Assembly: GCA_977006965.1 (NCBI GenBank)
Contig: OZ345378.1
Span: forward strand, 2,108,001-2,172,000
Source of the DNA: Phymatolithon calcareum
Taxonomy: Eukaryota > Rhodophyta > Florideophyceae > Hapalidiales
Direction of reading: 5' to 3'
Length of the DNA: 64,000 nt
The translations under genes and the position numbers were made by a program. A model generated the notes under the pieces. It saw only the letters and a list, made by a program, of their open reading frames with translations, had not been told where the DNA came from and ran no database searches. Below, piece by piece: positions 10,920-21,509 of the stretch; within the stretch, counting starts at the first letter, position 1; each line of letters opens with the position of its first letter.

Positions 10920-12190
10920 ATGGGGATACGGTGAGCATCTGCACAGAAAAGTTCGACGGTTATGATGCTCGTATTGTGCGGAACTCGGGTCCTCGATGAA
11001 ATGAATAGAAGAGAGAGGTAAGCAAGGAGTTTGCGAAGTCCGATTCCAATATATACGAAAATCTTCCAGGCCAAGTGCACTTGCGGGAAATGAACGAGCC
11101 TGGAGGGAGTGTTGTAGCAGAAGTGTCGCATAAATTCCCATCTTCGCTTAGCCGCCTTGAAAGTGAATGAACTTCGTGCCCATATTTAAGTTCAAACGGA
11201 ATACATGATTTTCACATGTTTCTCTATCATCACCTCCTCGAAAATACCTGTTACGTGTCTGTGTGGTAGAGACGCTCCTTAGTACATTTCATGTCGTTAC
11301 ATTTTCAGTGCATAGTGTGCTCGATTGCCTTCCAGAAAGCAATCGAACACAGCTTTTAGTCGGTTTGAATTTCTATTGAACCGGAAATTCGCGCAATATG
11401 ATGTGCACGACAATAGTGATGAAAGTAGCTCCGGTTAGGACGTTTTCCTTTGTCTCCACTTATATCATCATCGATTCCATGTGCACTTCAAAATAGGTCT
11501 CTTAAGCGAGAATTGCAGCGATGCACTTAATAGAAACAGAACTTTTCTCCCCTCGTCCCTTAAGGTCACAATGCAACACTTTACAAAAGCTCTAATGCAC
11601 GGCACAATTTCTCGAAGTGATAAATGAGCGTCATTTCCAGAGCTGGTGCTCTCCTTGTAGTTCGATGCGGGCTTGGTGGGATATCTCTTAGATTGCTCGG
11701 AGGCGTTTGTGAGGATCTTTCTGTGTTGGTCAGTGATTAGGGGTAATGACCCATAATGTGTTGAACTAATACATCTTACCTTTACTGATGTGTCTAGCTT
11801 GCTACATAATGCCGAGCACAAGGGAACCCACCTTGCGATGGGAGTAGCACATACACTTTCTCCTGGGAGGGATTGATCGCGAGGCGTACAACTTGTGTCT
11901 CGATAGAACTTGAGTTGGTGTGAACGGTTTGCCTGGCGGGTGTGTTACTCGCCATATCTTGCGTGGTACCTGCATAACGTGTGCGGCGTGGAGGTTGAGC
12001 AGATTTGGTCGTGCAGTAGGGCTAGAGATTCTCTAGACATGGTATGCCTCTGGAGGCATACTTGAACAGCTCGGCGCCTTTCAAAAACTGCACAACACGC
12101 GTCGTAGAGTTGATGGCACTATTAAAACAATTGCGTCACTTGTAAATCACAAGCCATATCAAGTAGGACCTACCTGCTAGAAACGTATAA

Positions 12191-12571
12191 TGATTCTTCA
12201 CTAGTATAATGGCATCGAATTATGTCTGCACGAGCAGCTGGCGTTGGCCGGGCGAGGACCCAGAGACCTTACATGATCGTCAATATTGCTTATCCAGCGT
12301 GGATTATACATCTTCCTTTGGACACCCATTCGTCGCAGGCGGCTGCCTACACAGCGACCCTTTGTAATGTTCGATCTTGCACCGGGAAATTCTTTTCGTG
12401 TATGAAAATCTTTGTTAGGAAGATTTTTGTGTTTGTTATGTTGGTTAATCAATTCACGAAAGTACGGTGAATTTACTAGGCGTTGGGGTTGGAATTATTT
12501 TCACGTAAATAGCTTTTGGAGCTTCTGAATGCTGGAAGCATCTAAGAAAAGGCATGACAAAGGCAAAGATT
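12191..12571. repeat. Inverted partial copy of the duplicated unit's left region
   Basis: This sequence is the reverse complement of about 8590-9000 in copy B, and of part of the same region in copy A. Markers are the segments atgtctgcacgagcagc, ggacacccattcgtcgc and aacgcctagtgaattcac read in opposite directions. It leads directly into the 79-nt inverted end at 12572, so the family exists in both orientations within 9 kb. Confidence 0.8.
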
Positions 12572-12862
12572 GCGGAGGAGCTGCGGGTTCAAAGTATCGA
12601 CATCGCCACTCTTCTTGCAAGCCAAAAGGGGGAATCGCCCAGAGGCGCTAACGCTGGTTCAAGCAGTGGTCATGCCGATGCCGACGATGCATTAGCACTG
12701 CTCGAACTAGCGTTCATCTTGGGCTTGGATCGGCTGTAGTGGCGGCGGGACTTATGCGCTCCTTAAATGGGATTTAGTTGGTGTAGCGCCCCCGGGGGTT
12801 TCCCCCTTTTGGGTTGCAAGAAGAGAGGCAATGTTGATGCCTTGAGCCCGCAGCTCTTCCGC
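12572..12862. mobile_element. Foldback / MITE-like element with 79-nt terminal inverted repeats
   Basis: Left end 12572-12650 and right end 12784-12862 are imperfect reverse complements over 79 nt. Shared blocks include CTCTTCTTGCAA, CCAAAAGGGGGAA and GAGCTGCGGG. The 133-bp interior codes for nothing recognisable. Related but partly truncated copies lie in the duplicated units at about 3378-3612 and 8297-8573. The left end is less complete in both, and copy A has lost the right end. No transposase is present, so a non-autonomous DNA element is the likeliest reading; target-site duplications could not be defined. Confidence 0.65.
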
Positions 12863-14042
12863 GCCGCCTGTATAGAGGAACCCCTCCGACATACAACATC
12901 GTCAATTGTCAGTGAAGTGAACATTAGGGCGTTTTCCCATACATGCTCCACAGTGGTCGGGGACAACTTTGGCACAGTCGTTCAGACGTATATGGACACT
13001 CTCGAGGATCTCATTTCAGGAAAGGAGCTGAAGGGAGAAGAAACACGATGGGAAAAAGTAGAGCACTGTACCAGTTCGTATTCTTCAGCATCGATTTGGG
13101 CTTGAAAAACCAAACCGTGATAGCAATTGTGCTAAAAAAAGCGACAGGAGAGCTGACTCCAAGCTTTTCCCTTTAACCTCTTACTCCTCCAAGAGAGCTA
13201 GCTGCCTTGAGGTTCTTCCCTGAACGCAGCCGGTGGAGGTTCTTTACAGCAACGTCCACGACGCAAGATCAGATTATGGAATTCACCCACGAGAGTGAAC
13301 CTACACTATACAGCCACGACAAACAATACAGTAGCAGCGGAAAGTCATCGCCATTACAGTTTTAGTAGTGATACTGGGCGCGTTTAATAAATTGCAAATA
13401 AAAAGGCACTACAGCGCTACAACTCTGCAATTCAACAGCTGCTGAAGAACGAAGTAGCCCTTGCCATCGCACTACTGTATTAAATCATGAAGAGCGGCCT
13501 GAGTAACGCTACTAGGGATCCCCTAATAGAACCCACTTTGCTGCCTCCAATACTGCACCAGGACACGACGAGGAAGGAACTGGAGGACATGCTGTATGAT
13601 AAATTTATACTCATCAGTGTGACAGATCTCAACAGAGATTGGACTCTTCGTATGAAACGGCTTTCGTTTGAAATGTGCGTTTTTTGCATATATTTTTCGG
13701 TGTTGTCATACATATCCGGGTGGGACTTGCTGATTGGTTCAATTTAAAAATTTCACGGAGCGGCTCTGTGATTACCTCGTGCATCCTCCTCTATGGATTT
13801 GAAACTTTTTTGCAACGGTCTTGACTCCTTTGCCGATTACTTACCATTGCCCAAGAACTCCGTTCCACCATCCCGGCGTGTACTCACTCGCGTCTCCTTG
13901 CCGAAAACTACCCCTGTACGCATCACTCTACTTCCAAAACGCAATTGTCGAGCCCGCTACGGCCTGCACCGCCGCGCAGGACAATCTCACCGCGCAGGAC
14001 AGTCACATCGACCAGTACATACTGCAACGAAAACTCGCAGTC
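12863..14042. other. Intergenic, no supported gene
   Basis: Short open frames only (for example 13487-13747), none with a recognisable family. The frame continuous with the Aurora kinase extends up to 13821 but begins at TTG; part of it may be 5' untranslated region. Confidence 0.4.
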
Positions 14043-15059
14043 ATGGAGAAGGTTGTGGATAAAACACTGGGCTCATCTTTGACCGTCGAGGACGCGGAGG
14101 TAAGCGAGAAGGAGAACACCCCTACACAGGGCTCTCGTCGCCCGCAGGTTCGTCTCACGCCCAAGCTTTCCGTGCGTCTGTCACGGCCATTGGCGGTAGT
14201 ACCCACTGGCACAGTGCCGAAGGGAGTTCGTGCGCGTTGGGAGGTGACGGATTTCATCATGAAGGAACGGCTCGGCAAGGGAAACTTCGGCGAAGTATTC
14301 CGTGCACGTGAAGTCACCACCGGTTACACCGTGGCACTGAAAGTGCTGAACAAAGAAGACATTTTAAAACGCGGCATGGAACACCAATTGAAGCGTGAAA
14401 TTGAAATTCAAGGAGAACTCAGTCATCCCAACATCATCCGTCTCTACGGCTTCTTCTATAACGAGAAGCGCATCTACATCATCCTCGAGTATGCGAGCGG
14501 CGGTCATTTGTATGCCCGCATGGCGAAGGCTGGCGGTCGCTTCTCTGAGAAACAAGCTGCGAAATACGTGTCGGCTACGGCGAGTGCGTTGCGCCACTGT
14601 CATTCGAAGGGCGTCATTCATCGCGACTTGAAGCCGGAAAATATGTTGCTGGACGCAAAGGGGAACGTCAAGATTGCAGACTTTGGATGGAGCGTACATA
14701 TGATTCGCTATAGTAGAAGGACGACAATGTGTGGGACGTTGGACTTTCTGGCACCGGAATTGTGTCAGAAGAAGGAGTACGATCTCACGGTCGATTTGTG
14801 GAGTTTGGGCGTGCTTATGTATGAAATGCTGTATGGACAACCACCATTCGAGGTGAAGGCGAGTACTATGAAGGAGTCGAAGGAACAAACTATGGATAGG
14901 ATTGTGGAGGTGGATTTGCAATTCCCGCCGGAACCGTTTATTTCAAACTCGGCGAAGAATTTGATTAAGGCACTTTTGAAGAAAGATCCTACAAGAAGAT
15001 TGCCGCTTTCAAGAGTTTTGTGTCATCCTTGGATTGTGGAGAATACTCGTGGGAGGTGA
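14043..15059 (+). CDS. Aurora family mitotic kinase
   Basis: Serine/threonine kinase of the Aurora family, which controls centrosomes, spindle and chromosome segregation. The product is 338 aa, about the usual size. The ATG at 14043 is the first in frame; the longer frame starts at TTG. A basic, low-complexity N-terminus precedes the kinase domain at about residues 70-335. Visible elements: glycine loop GKGNFGEV (78-85), catalytic Lys100 in [14 protein letters not shown] (193-200) and DFGWS (213-217). The diagnostic activation loop is [15 protein letters not shown] (225-239), with the Thr pair that Aurora kinases phosphorylate and TPX2/INCENP-type partners stabilise. DFGWSVH and the MCGTLDxLxPE pattern separate it from PLK and other AGC relatives. 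It is intronless. No D-box claim is made for the N-terminus. Confidence 0.93.
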   Translation: MEKVVDKTLGSSLTVEDAEVSEKENTPTQGSRRPQVRLTPKLSVRLSRPLAVVPTGTVPKGVRARWEVTDFIMKERLGKGNFGEVFRAREVTTGYTVALKVLNKEDILKRGMEHQLKREIEIQGELSHPNIIRLYGFFYNEKRIYIILEYASGGHLYARMAKAGGRFSEKQAAKYVSATASALRHCHSKGVIHRDLKPENMLLDAKGNVKIADFGWSVHMIRYSRRTTMCGTLDFLAPELCQKKEYDLTVDLWSLGVLMYEMLYGQPPFEVKASTMKESKEQTMDRIVEVDLQFPPEPFISNSAKNLIKALLKKDPTRRLPLSRVLCHPWIVENTRGR

Positions 15060-16259
15060 TGATACGTGCGCTATGTCACCGCTGTTCATGTATCATCAGT
15101 TGTGCATTGTGTGAAAGAACAATGCTGCGTAATTAGAACGCGAAACAAAACTAATCAACTTTTAAACATTCCGCTGTCTTGAGTAAACATTCACTAATCT
15201 TTCCTTGTCAACTTTGCCGTCTAGATATGCCGAAGCGTGAAGGTCAAATCGACAGAGGACTGCGAGGACTGCGAGGACTGCGGTAAGAGACCGATTCAAT
15301 CATCCTGTGGAGCCGTCAATGGCAAGCCGTCCGTTGCCATTTGCTTCGCTGCGCGGTTCCGCAGCCTATTCCGTCCACAGCACAAAATATTTACAAACAC
15401 CGAGCAGACCGCTGCTTGTGCCACCATTGTGCCCAGCTGGAGACATATTATGTCTCCAACCAACACGAAGTCACCTTTGCTACTTGTCCTGTGCTGCTGC
15501 ATTCAGGCCTGCTTTGAAGCGTCGTATCGAACGGCGTGCGGGTCTGAGCACTCATGAAAGGAGAAACAGTCAAGCCTGACGATCGAGGGCATACAAGGTG
15601 CTCGTCCAGCTGCATATCAGCTCATTGGAGAAGAGTGAATAGCTGGCTGAGTTAAGTGAGAGTGGAGGTTGTCAGCATCAGTCTCCTGGAAAACGGGATG
15701 CAGAATTGAGAGAGGTCCCTGTCGCCTTTTCCGACCGGGCTGGAGGGAGTCCAGAATACTGTACAGCGGTCAGGGTCACATCGCGGGACATGCATTGCGA
15801 GGTTCTACATGCCGTATGCTCAAGAGAGTTCATCAAAGAGTATTGGAAGTTTGTGAGTTTTTTGGATACCCATCGACTTGATCACTCGTTTCATTGCATT
15901 AGAAGGATCATCTAAGACGGCCTCATTGCTGCGCTTTTCCAAGCGGCGCGCAGAGGAGTTCCGGAAAAGGAGGGCTACATCCCTCCGCCAACATTGTCTA
16001 TTGAACGGAGATGCCCGTCAGAAATGATACACGCTCTAGGGGCTTGCACTTTACTGGCTCTACTTCTGTGAACTTATTCAAGTTAACCAACCCATCTCGA
16101 CAGAAGATCTCGACCAAAGCACGGAAGTCGCAAAAATTTACAAAAGTCTAAAAAGTGGCTTTCGCTTTTCTTCAAGTTCGCGCAGGTTCCGCCAGTCCTA
16201 GTTCTAGTTCCTTCGTTCTCAACTTGACCATTTCTCATGCGCTAAGTTGGTTCACATTC
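15060..16259. other. Intergenic, small 9-bp tandem repeat, no supported gene
   Basis: Contains gaggactgc three times in tandem (15255-15281) and the small stem GGAGACAT/ATGTCTCC (15439-15457). A frame at 15319-15579 starts with a Ser/Arg-rich, transit-peptide-like stretch but matches nothing I recognise. Confidence 0.4.
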
Positions 16260-17890
16260 ATGGTAAAATCAATTTGCCTCCGTTACCTTATCGGCAATAT
16301 GCACTAGCACAATGACTTCCCCGGCAGCGGCGTCAAGCATATGGCATCCCACAACCTTATCCGTCTCCTTCTCCACTACCAGCTTCATAAACACTCTTAC
16401 TCCCTCTCGTTTCGTCAGCATGTGCTTCATCGGTCGAAATGATGTCTTGTAAATAAAATACATCACGGAATACGTACTTTGCCCGAGCCTAGGACTCCAT
16501 ACGTCTACAGGTCCAGATGCTCGGAGTGGAGAACACGGCCGTAGTGATGCAGTCATAGTTTTTGTTTTCGCCTCTTTCCTCCACACATTGCTCTATGCGC
16601 AGACGCATGTCCTTCGTGGACGGCGACAGGTGTTAGATTCACTCGACCAGTGACATCTGACAGGATAAATGTTGACGTCACTTGTCTTGCTCCAGTCATC
16701 CACGACGATCTGACACTTCTTGGCCACCTCCACACCGGCAGCGCCATGATTGAGAGCTGGTATTCGGCAATCGACTAGTCGCGAACATCACGCAGTCCAC
16801 CTCTACTACATCGCCAGTGTTCAGAGTCGCCCTTAATGCACCGTCCGAAAAATTTTCGACCTTTGTCACCTCGCTGTTGAACCGTATCGCCTCGACGTGC
16901 TTGTGCACCTCATTGTCGACCCCGCGCAGGAAGGGATTCGACCAATAAGCCTGGAGGCATATCCGTAGAAGATGCAGACAAAGTCGATGCTGCCGCCGCC
17001 ATTGATGAGCGCTCGGCTGGGCAGCTCTTTCACGTAGAATGCTGAGTTGGAGGTGATGACGTAACACGAACAGACAGACAGTGACAGGAATAAGTATACT
17101 GTCCGCGGGGTATTGCTGTCGGTTGAACCGTACAGTATTTGTGGAATACAACAAACAAATCCACTAACTGCGATGCAGCCACCGTTAATGATGAGAACTA
17201 ATCTCGGTAATTCATTCTCGTATAATGCGTCGTTGGAGGTGATGACGTAGCGTAGCACGAAGGTATACCCGCGACAACAACGTTCGTGTATCTTGTCTGC
17301 GGTACACCGCTGCCCCAAAACCGTGACTGCATGACTGTCAATCACGGTCGCCAATCTGACACTTGTTCAATTCTCACCTTGCCAAGCAAACATACGCCCA
17401 TAGAATTAATTCAATCGCTCGGTCTCGGCCGGCGACCTTAGCAATTGCTAATCGGTCGTCCATAATTGCCTCTCGCGTTCTTCAGCACGTGACGTCCCAG
17501 TCATAGGCCACAGAATCAGCAAAAATGTTGTCAGCAATATTTCCCGTACACAATACAATAATTTCTTCGCGCAACCAACGTTGACGTACACGCCACCAAT
17601 GCAGGCAGGCTCCTCAAGGGCTGCGACCATACGTCCATTCCCTACACTGTGCTCACAGCAATGCGACCCGCGCGAACACCTCCAGTACCGAGCACAGCTC
17701 GCAGTCCAATCCATGCAACGCACGATATACCTCGCGAGGAGCTATGGGCACGTACGCGGAGATGCATACAGCAACGGTAGACGAAAAGGGTGTTCGCAGG
17801 CAGACGCATAGCAAAGTTAAAGAGCGACTTGCGCGCAAAAGGAGCGCGGTCGCGAAGACGGACTGGATCGGGAAAAGCTTGGATACCCAA
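16260..17890 (-). pseudogene. Decayed glutathione reductase pseudogene (inverted copy)
   Basis: A full-length but ruined copy of the glutathione reductase at 18677-20248, lying in the opposite orientation. Recognisable pieces on the minus strand follow the gene order 5' to 3'. They are GGVRAGRIA (about 17660), GGVYVNVGCAKKL with the redox-loop region altered and the second Lys/Cys context damaged (about 17590), LINGGGSIDFVCIFYGYAS (about 17000), MFATSRLPNTSS (about 16780), VNLTPVAVHEGHA (about 16630) and YKTSFRPMKHMLTKREG (about 16430). Frameshifts, stops and deletions separate them. A ~190-bp stretch around the second dinucleotide fold occurs twice (near 17000-17060 and 17180-17250). Similarity extends through the presequence region, so it arose by DNA duplication rather than as a fragment. 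Confidence 0.85.
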
Positions 17891-17981
17891 CGGAGCAGAC
17901 ATAAATGCTTCGACCTGTTTTATTTATACAGTTCAGCACTCAACCAGGGGATAATAAAACAAGAACCCTGCGCTCCCAAGC

Positions 17982-18335
17982 TCAGTATCGACGGGGCATT
18001 TTCTTCTGTGTGCGTGCATTGGAATGCGTACGCTGCCCGCGGACCGGCAGTCGCTGCACATGTCGCATACCGCGATACGAGCGGATCGCAACAAGACGAT
18101 GCACATTTGCACGTGTAGCCGATCTTAAATCGTTTCCAACCACGTAGTTTCGCTCAATTGAGGCCAACAGCTGCGACAGATGAAACGGCCGTAGTTCACC
18201 AGCCGTTGTATTGGGTGTAGCCCCGATCTCGAAGCACAGCGCTCGCGCACGACTCTGCCCTATGCCGTACACGTTCGTCAGCGCCACCCATAGCTTCTTG
18301 CCAGCTGGCAACGTCGCGCCGAGCAGGCGCGACAT
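17982..18335 (-). CDS. rps13: Mitochondrial-type ribosomal protein uS13
   Basis: Small-subunit head protein uS13, which contacts the P-site tRNA and bridges to the large subunit. The first ATG (18335) gives 117 aa, close to the usual bacterial length. Helix-two-turn-helix motif GIGQSRARALCFEIGA; central NYVVGNDLR; then the very conserved tail SYRGMRHVQRLPVRGQRTHS followed by NARTQKK. These are bacterial/organellar, not cytosolic S18e, features. The frame is open upstream to 18395 with a basic stretch (TVARKGRG), so an N-terminal presequence or a 5' exon is possible; none is proven. It is divergent from glutathione reductase, with 341 bp between start codons, probably a shared promoter region. 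The 3' end lies 91 bp from the reductase pseudogene. Confidence 0.88.
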   Translation of the reverse strand: MSRLLGATLPAGKKLWVALTNVYGIGQSRARALCFEIGATPNTTAGELRPFHLSQLLASIERNYVVGNDLRSATRANVHRLVAIRSYRGMRHVQRLPVRGQRTHSNARTQKKMPRRY

Positions 18336-18395
18336 TGCAGTTCCTCGACCCTTTCGCGCTACGGTGCAGTAATCAAATCCGACGTACGGCAGCAA

Positions 18396-18676
18396 TGCCC
18401 GCCCGTCCGCTCAGTGACACTACACGTGCGCCCAGGATGTGGAGCACACACACACACACACACGATCGGCGAAGATGAAATTTCGAGAAATTGTTGGACG
18501 CGGTATTGTCGATCTAATTTCATATGTAGAAAACAGAGAAATTATCGGGAAATTACAGTAGCGTGACGCCGTATGTCGCAGATGCATGTGCAGTGCATCT
18601 GGACTGCAAAAAAATACAACAACGGTCGTAAAGCATTTGTTCAAGTACTCCCCGCTCGTTGCGCAAGCTTTTTCCA
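18396..18676. promoter_or_regulatory. Intergenic region between divergent uS13 and glutathione reductase, with CA repeat
   Basis: The only non-coding space between two divergent genes, so it should hold both promoters. Contains a (CA)n tract at 18445-18463. No TATA element could be assigned with confidence. Confidence 0.4.
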
Positions 18677-20248
18677 ATGCAGTCTGCTTTCGTCACCCCC
18701 GTCTCCCTTTGTGCACAAGTCGCTCGAATTTCAACATCTCTCTGCTCCCATACCCGATCCTGTGCCCCTTTTGCTCGCCGTCGCATCACGCATCTCCAGG
18801 TACCTCGTCGTGCACGCACCTCCGCACCGACCATGAGGTATATCGCACCACAGCACGGATTCGACTATGACCTTTTTGTCATTGGTGCCGGTTCCGGTGG
18901 TGTGCGCGCAGGCCGTATTGCCGCGGGATACGGCGCTAAGGTCGCCGTCGCAGAGGAGGCTGCTCTGGGCGGTACTTGCGTTAATGTTGGATGTGTACCG
19001 AAGAAGTTGTTCGTGTATGGCAGTCACTATGGACATGATTTTCTCGACTCTGCGGCGTACGGATGGGACTTACTTGAGCAGCCGAAGATCAATTGGGGAC
19101 GTTTGATCAGCAATAAGAATGCGGAGATCGAACGATTGAACGGAATATATGGACGCATGTTGGCAAAGGCTGGTGTTGAACTTAAGGTCGGATCGGCGAC
19201 TATGGTTGATAAACATACCGTAGAAGTCGCGGGACAACGGTATACGGCGGACAAGATACTCATCGCTGTCGGTGGGCGTCCATTCGTACCTGACTTTGAT
19301 GGGAAGGAGCATGTCATCACCTCCAACGAAGCCTTCTACCTCAAAGAACTGCCGAAAAGAGTTCTCATCACTGGAGGCGGCTACATCGCCGTGGAGTTTG
19401 CCTGCATCTTCCACGGATACGGCTCAAAAGTCATCCAGGCATACAGATCGAATCTCTTCTTGCGCGGCTTTGACGATGAGGTGCGCGAGCATCTTGCAGG
19501 TGAGATGAGAGCAGGGGGTGTCGATCTGCGGTTCAATTGCCAATTGACAAAAGTTGAAAAATTGTCGGACGGTTCACTAAGGGCGACTCTGAACACTGGC
19601 GATGTAGTAGAGGTGGATTGCGTGATGTTCGCGACCGGTCGATTGCCGAATACAAGTTCGCTCAATCTTGGCGCTGCCGGTGTGGAGGTGGGCAAGAAGG
19701 GCCAGATCATCGTGGATGACTGGAGCAGGACAAGTACCGACAACATTTATGCCGTCGGAGATGTCACTGATCGGGTGAATCTAACCCCTGTCGCCATCCA
19801 CGAAGGACATGCGTTTGCAGATACAGTATTTGGAGGAAAGAAACGAAACACAAATTATGAATACATTCCCACCGCCGTGTTCTCAACTCCGAGCATCGGA
19901 ACGTGCGGACTTACCGAGTCTGAGGCTCGGGCAAAGTACGGATTCCGTGGAGTGGATATTTACAAGACATCTTTCAGACCGATGAAGCACACGCTGACAA
20001 AACGAGAGGGAGAAAGAGTGTTCATGAAGCTGGTAGTGGAGAAGGAAACGGATAAGGTTGTGGGATGCCATATGCTTGACGCCGCTGCCGGGGAAGTCAT
20101 CCAATTGGTAGGTGTTGCTATGAAAGCTGGGGCGACGAAGGCAGATTTTGATAGTACCATGCCGGTGCATCCAGTTAGTGCGGAGGAAATGGTGACTTTG
20201 AGAACAAAGGAGCCTGAACCTGTAGAGAAGGAACCTGCGCGAATTTGA
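18677..20248 (+). CDS. Glutathione reductase with organellar presequence
   Basis: FAD/NADPH disulfide oxidoreductase that regenerates reduced glutathione. The product is 523 aa from the ATG at 18677 (the longer frame starts at TTG). Residues 1-52 are Ser/Arg rich with no acidic residue, a typical plastid/mitochondrial presequence. An internal ATG at 18833 (MRYIAPQHG) would give a cytosolic form. FAD fold GAGSGGVRAGR (70-80); redox-active pair in GGTCVNVGCVPKK (Cys101/Cys106, Cys-x4-Cys); NADPH fold beginning LITGGGYIAVEFA; ATGRLPN; second FAD contact NIYAVGDVTDRVNLTP; C-terminal HPVSAEEMVTL carrying the catalytic His-Glu dyad. Thioredoxin reductase and trypanothione reductase are less likely: there is no C-terminal selenocysteine/Cys extension. 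A decayed inverted copy lies at 16260-17890. Confidence 0.95.
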   Translation: MQSAFVTPVSLCAQVARISTSLCSHTRSCAPFARRRITHLQVPRRARTSAPTMRYIAPQHGFDYDLFVIGAGSGGVRAGRIAAGYGAKVAVAEEAALGGTCVNVGCVPKKLFVYGSHYGHDFLDSAAYGWDLLEQPKINWGRLISNKNAEIERLNGIYGRMLAKAGVELKVGSATMVDKHTVEVAGQRYTADKILIAVGGRPFVPDFDGKEHVITSNEAFYLKELPKRVLITGGGYIAVEFACIFHGYGSKVIQAYRSNLFLRGFDDEVREHLAGEMRAGGVDLRFNCQLTKVEKLSDGSLRATLNTGDVVEVDCVMFATGRLPNTSSLNLGAAGVEVGKKGQIIVDDWSRTSTDNIYAVGDVTDRVNLTPVAIHEGHAFADTVFGGKKRNTNYEYIPTAVFSTPSIGTCGLTESEARAKYGFRGVDIYKTSFRPMKHTLTKREGERVFMKLVVEKETDKVVGCHMLDAAAGEVIQLVGVAMKAGATKADFDSTMPVHPVSAEEMVTLRTKEPEPVEKEPARI

Positions 20249-20829
20249 AGAAATGCGGAAATTGACTGTATGATGTCTAGCCACTTGCGTGCTTGTCTTG
20301 CAATCTGAAGTTAAGATGGGCATGTTACGTTAAAGATGTTCATGGTAATGGAGCTAGTAAAGAGCGAGCCCAACGAATAAAAAAGCTCTTGTTTTGGGAA
20401 ACTCCATTGTCCCGTGCCTCCACTAGCCCTTGAACATGATCCACTTGAATGATCTTCTGAAAGCGTAAACAAAGCGCTGGATATCCAATCTATTGCACAA
20501 CTTTATGTCTCTTTACGTACTCACCAATCCTTCACAAACTTTCCGCACTGGTTCAGAGGTGTTCTTGTGGACGGTTTGGGGCATAATGCTTACGAATCAT
20601 GCTGTAAAGATGTGGAGCGATGTGCAAACGGATAGTGGGTCGACTCTCTCCCTGCTTGTCTTCAAACAGTTTGCGACGCCGGTGTTGCCAAGTTGCTGCT
20701 GAAACTCATTTGCAGGATACTAGGCACCGGAGACAGAAGAAAGATACACGAGCCGAAGGTACCCAGCGGGTGTAACTAAATGTTGAACCCATGCAAAGTT
20801 TCCATTAAATGACAGCTGTCCGGGTGACT

Positions 20830-20933
20830 AACCTTCAGTAGTGGAAGATGGTTCCATTTTCTAGAAGGCATGGAGATGGCGAACCTTTAGTTGTGGAAGT
20901 TTGTTCCATCTTCCAGCAGGCATGGCGGCAAAA
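20830..20933. repeat. Two 52-bp tandem units
   Basis: Units at 20830-20881 and 20882-20933 share aacctt, agt.gtggaag and the spaced ttccat..t..ag.aggcatgg pattern, with several substitutions between them. Confidence 0.7.
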
Positions 20934-21472
20934 GTACTAAGTTAATCGTGCAATTGCTCGCATTTAGAATTTCAGATCTGATCGAATACGCTCCTGCAGT
21001 CAACGTTTCTGAAATTCAATAGGAGAAGACAGCGAAAATAGTACATTCGATAGCCCGGCAGCTATCGCAGCAATCCTTGCTTGAGTGAGCAAGTTCATGC
21101 TCGTGTGCAAGCAATAGCCGTGGATTCTCTTAACTGATCCAGCACCAAGCTGAATCCGGATACACAGGGTGAATACGACAGACTGGAGTCAAGCTTTTCC
21201 CTGACTTTACACTCTAGTTGAGATCCGTAGCAAAAGTTGTAGTGCAAAAGCCATGGGAGGGGTTTCCGCTTGACCTAACAAATAGCCACGTTGTTAGACG
21301 ATTGGTACCTGCACTCAACAGGTGCCTGCGAAGTGGAGGTCGATATATACCGCAGCCCGAATGAGGAGAACTGCATCTCCAATGCGATCTGCGGAAGGCA
21401 TGGAGGGAGCTGTTGATAGCGTGCTTTGTTTTTAATAATGGCTTCTTGCAAGTCCCAGTTATACGGCAATAA

Positions 21473-21509
21473 GGGCGATGATTCCTCATGACATGAGGAA
21501 TCATCGCCC
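21473..21509. repeat. 37-bp perfect palindrome
   Basis: The 18-nt arm GGGCGATGATTCCTCATG is followed by a single A and then its exact reverse complement. There are no mismatches. Confidence 0.95.

Larger units (their letters stand above)
8074..12075. repeat. Segmental duplication, copy B
   Basis: Second copy of the ~4-kb unit at 3162-7309, same orientation. It keeps ~175 bp (8530-8700) missing from copy A, has a private retroposon insertion (9059-9350) and lacks the copy A insertion. Its KIX gene is broken. Its right end matches 7082-7309, including the tctctagacatggt boundary region, with a deletion near 11990. Confidence 0.85.

Noticed and set aside
12554-13105. Open frames of 61 and 112 codons
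   Set aside because: They run through the foldback element's inverted ends; repeat sequence, not genes.
14364-14921. 185-codon minus-strand frame
   Set aside because: Shadow of the Aurora kinase coding strand.
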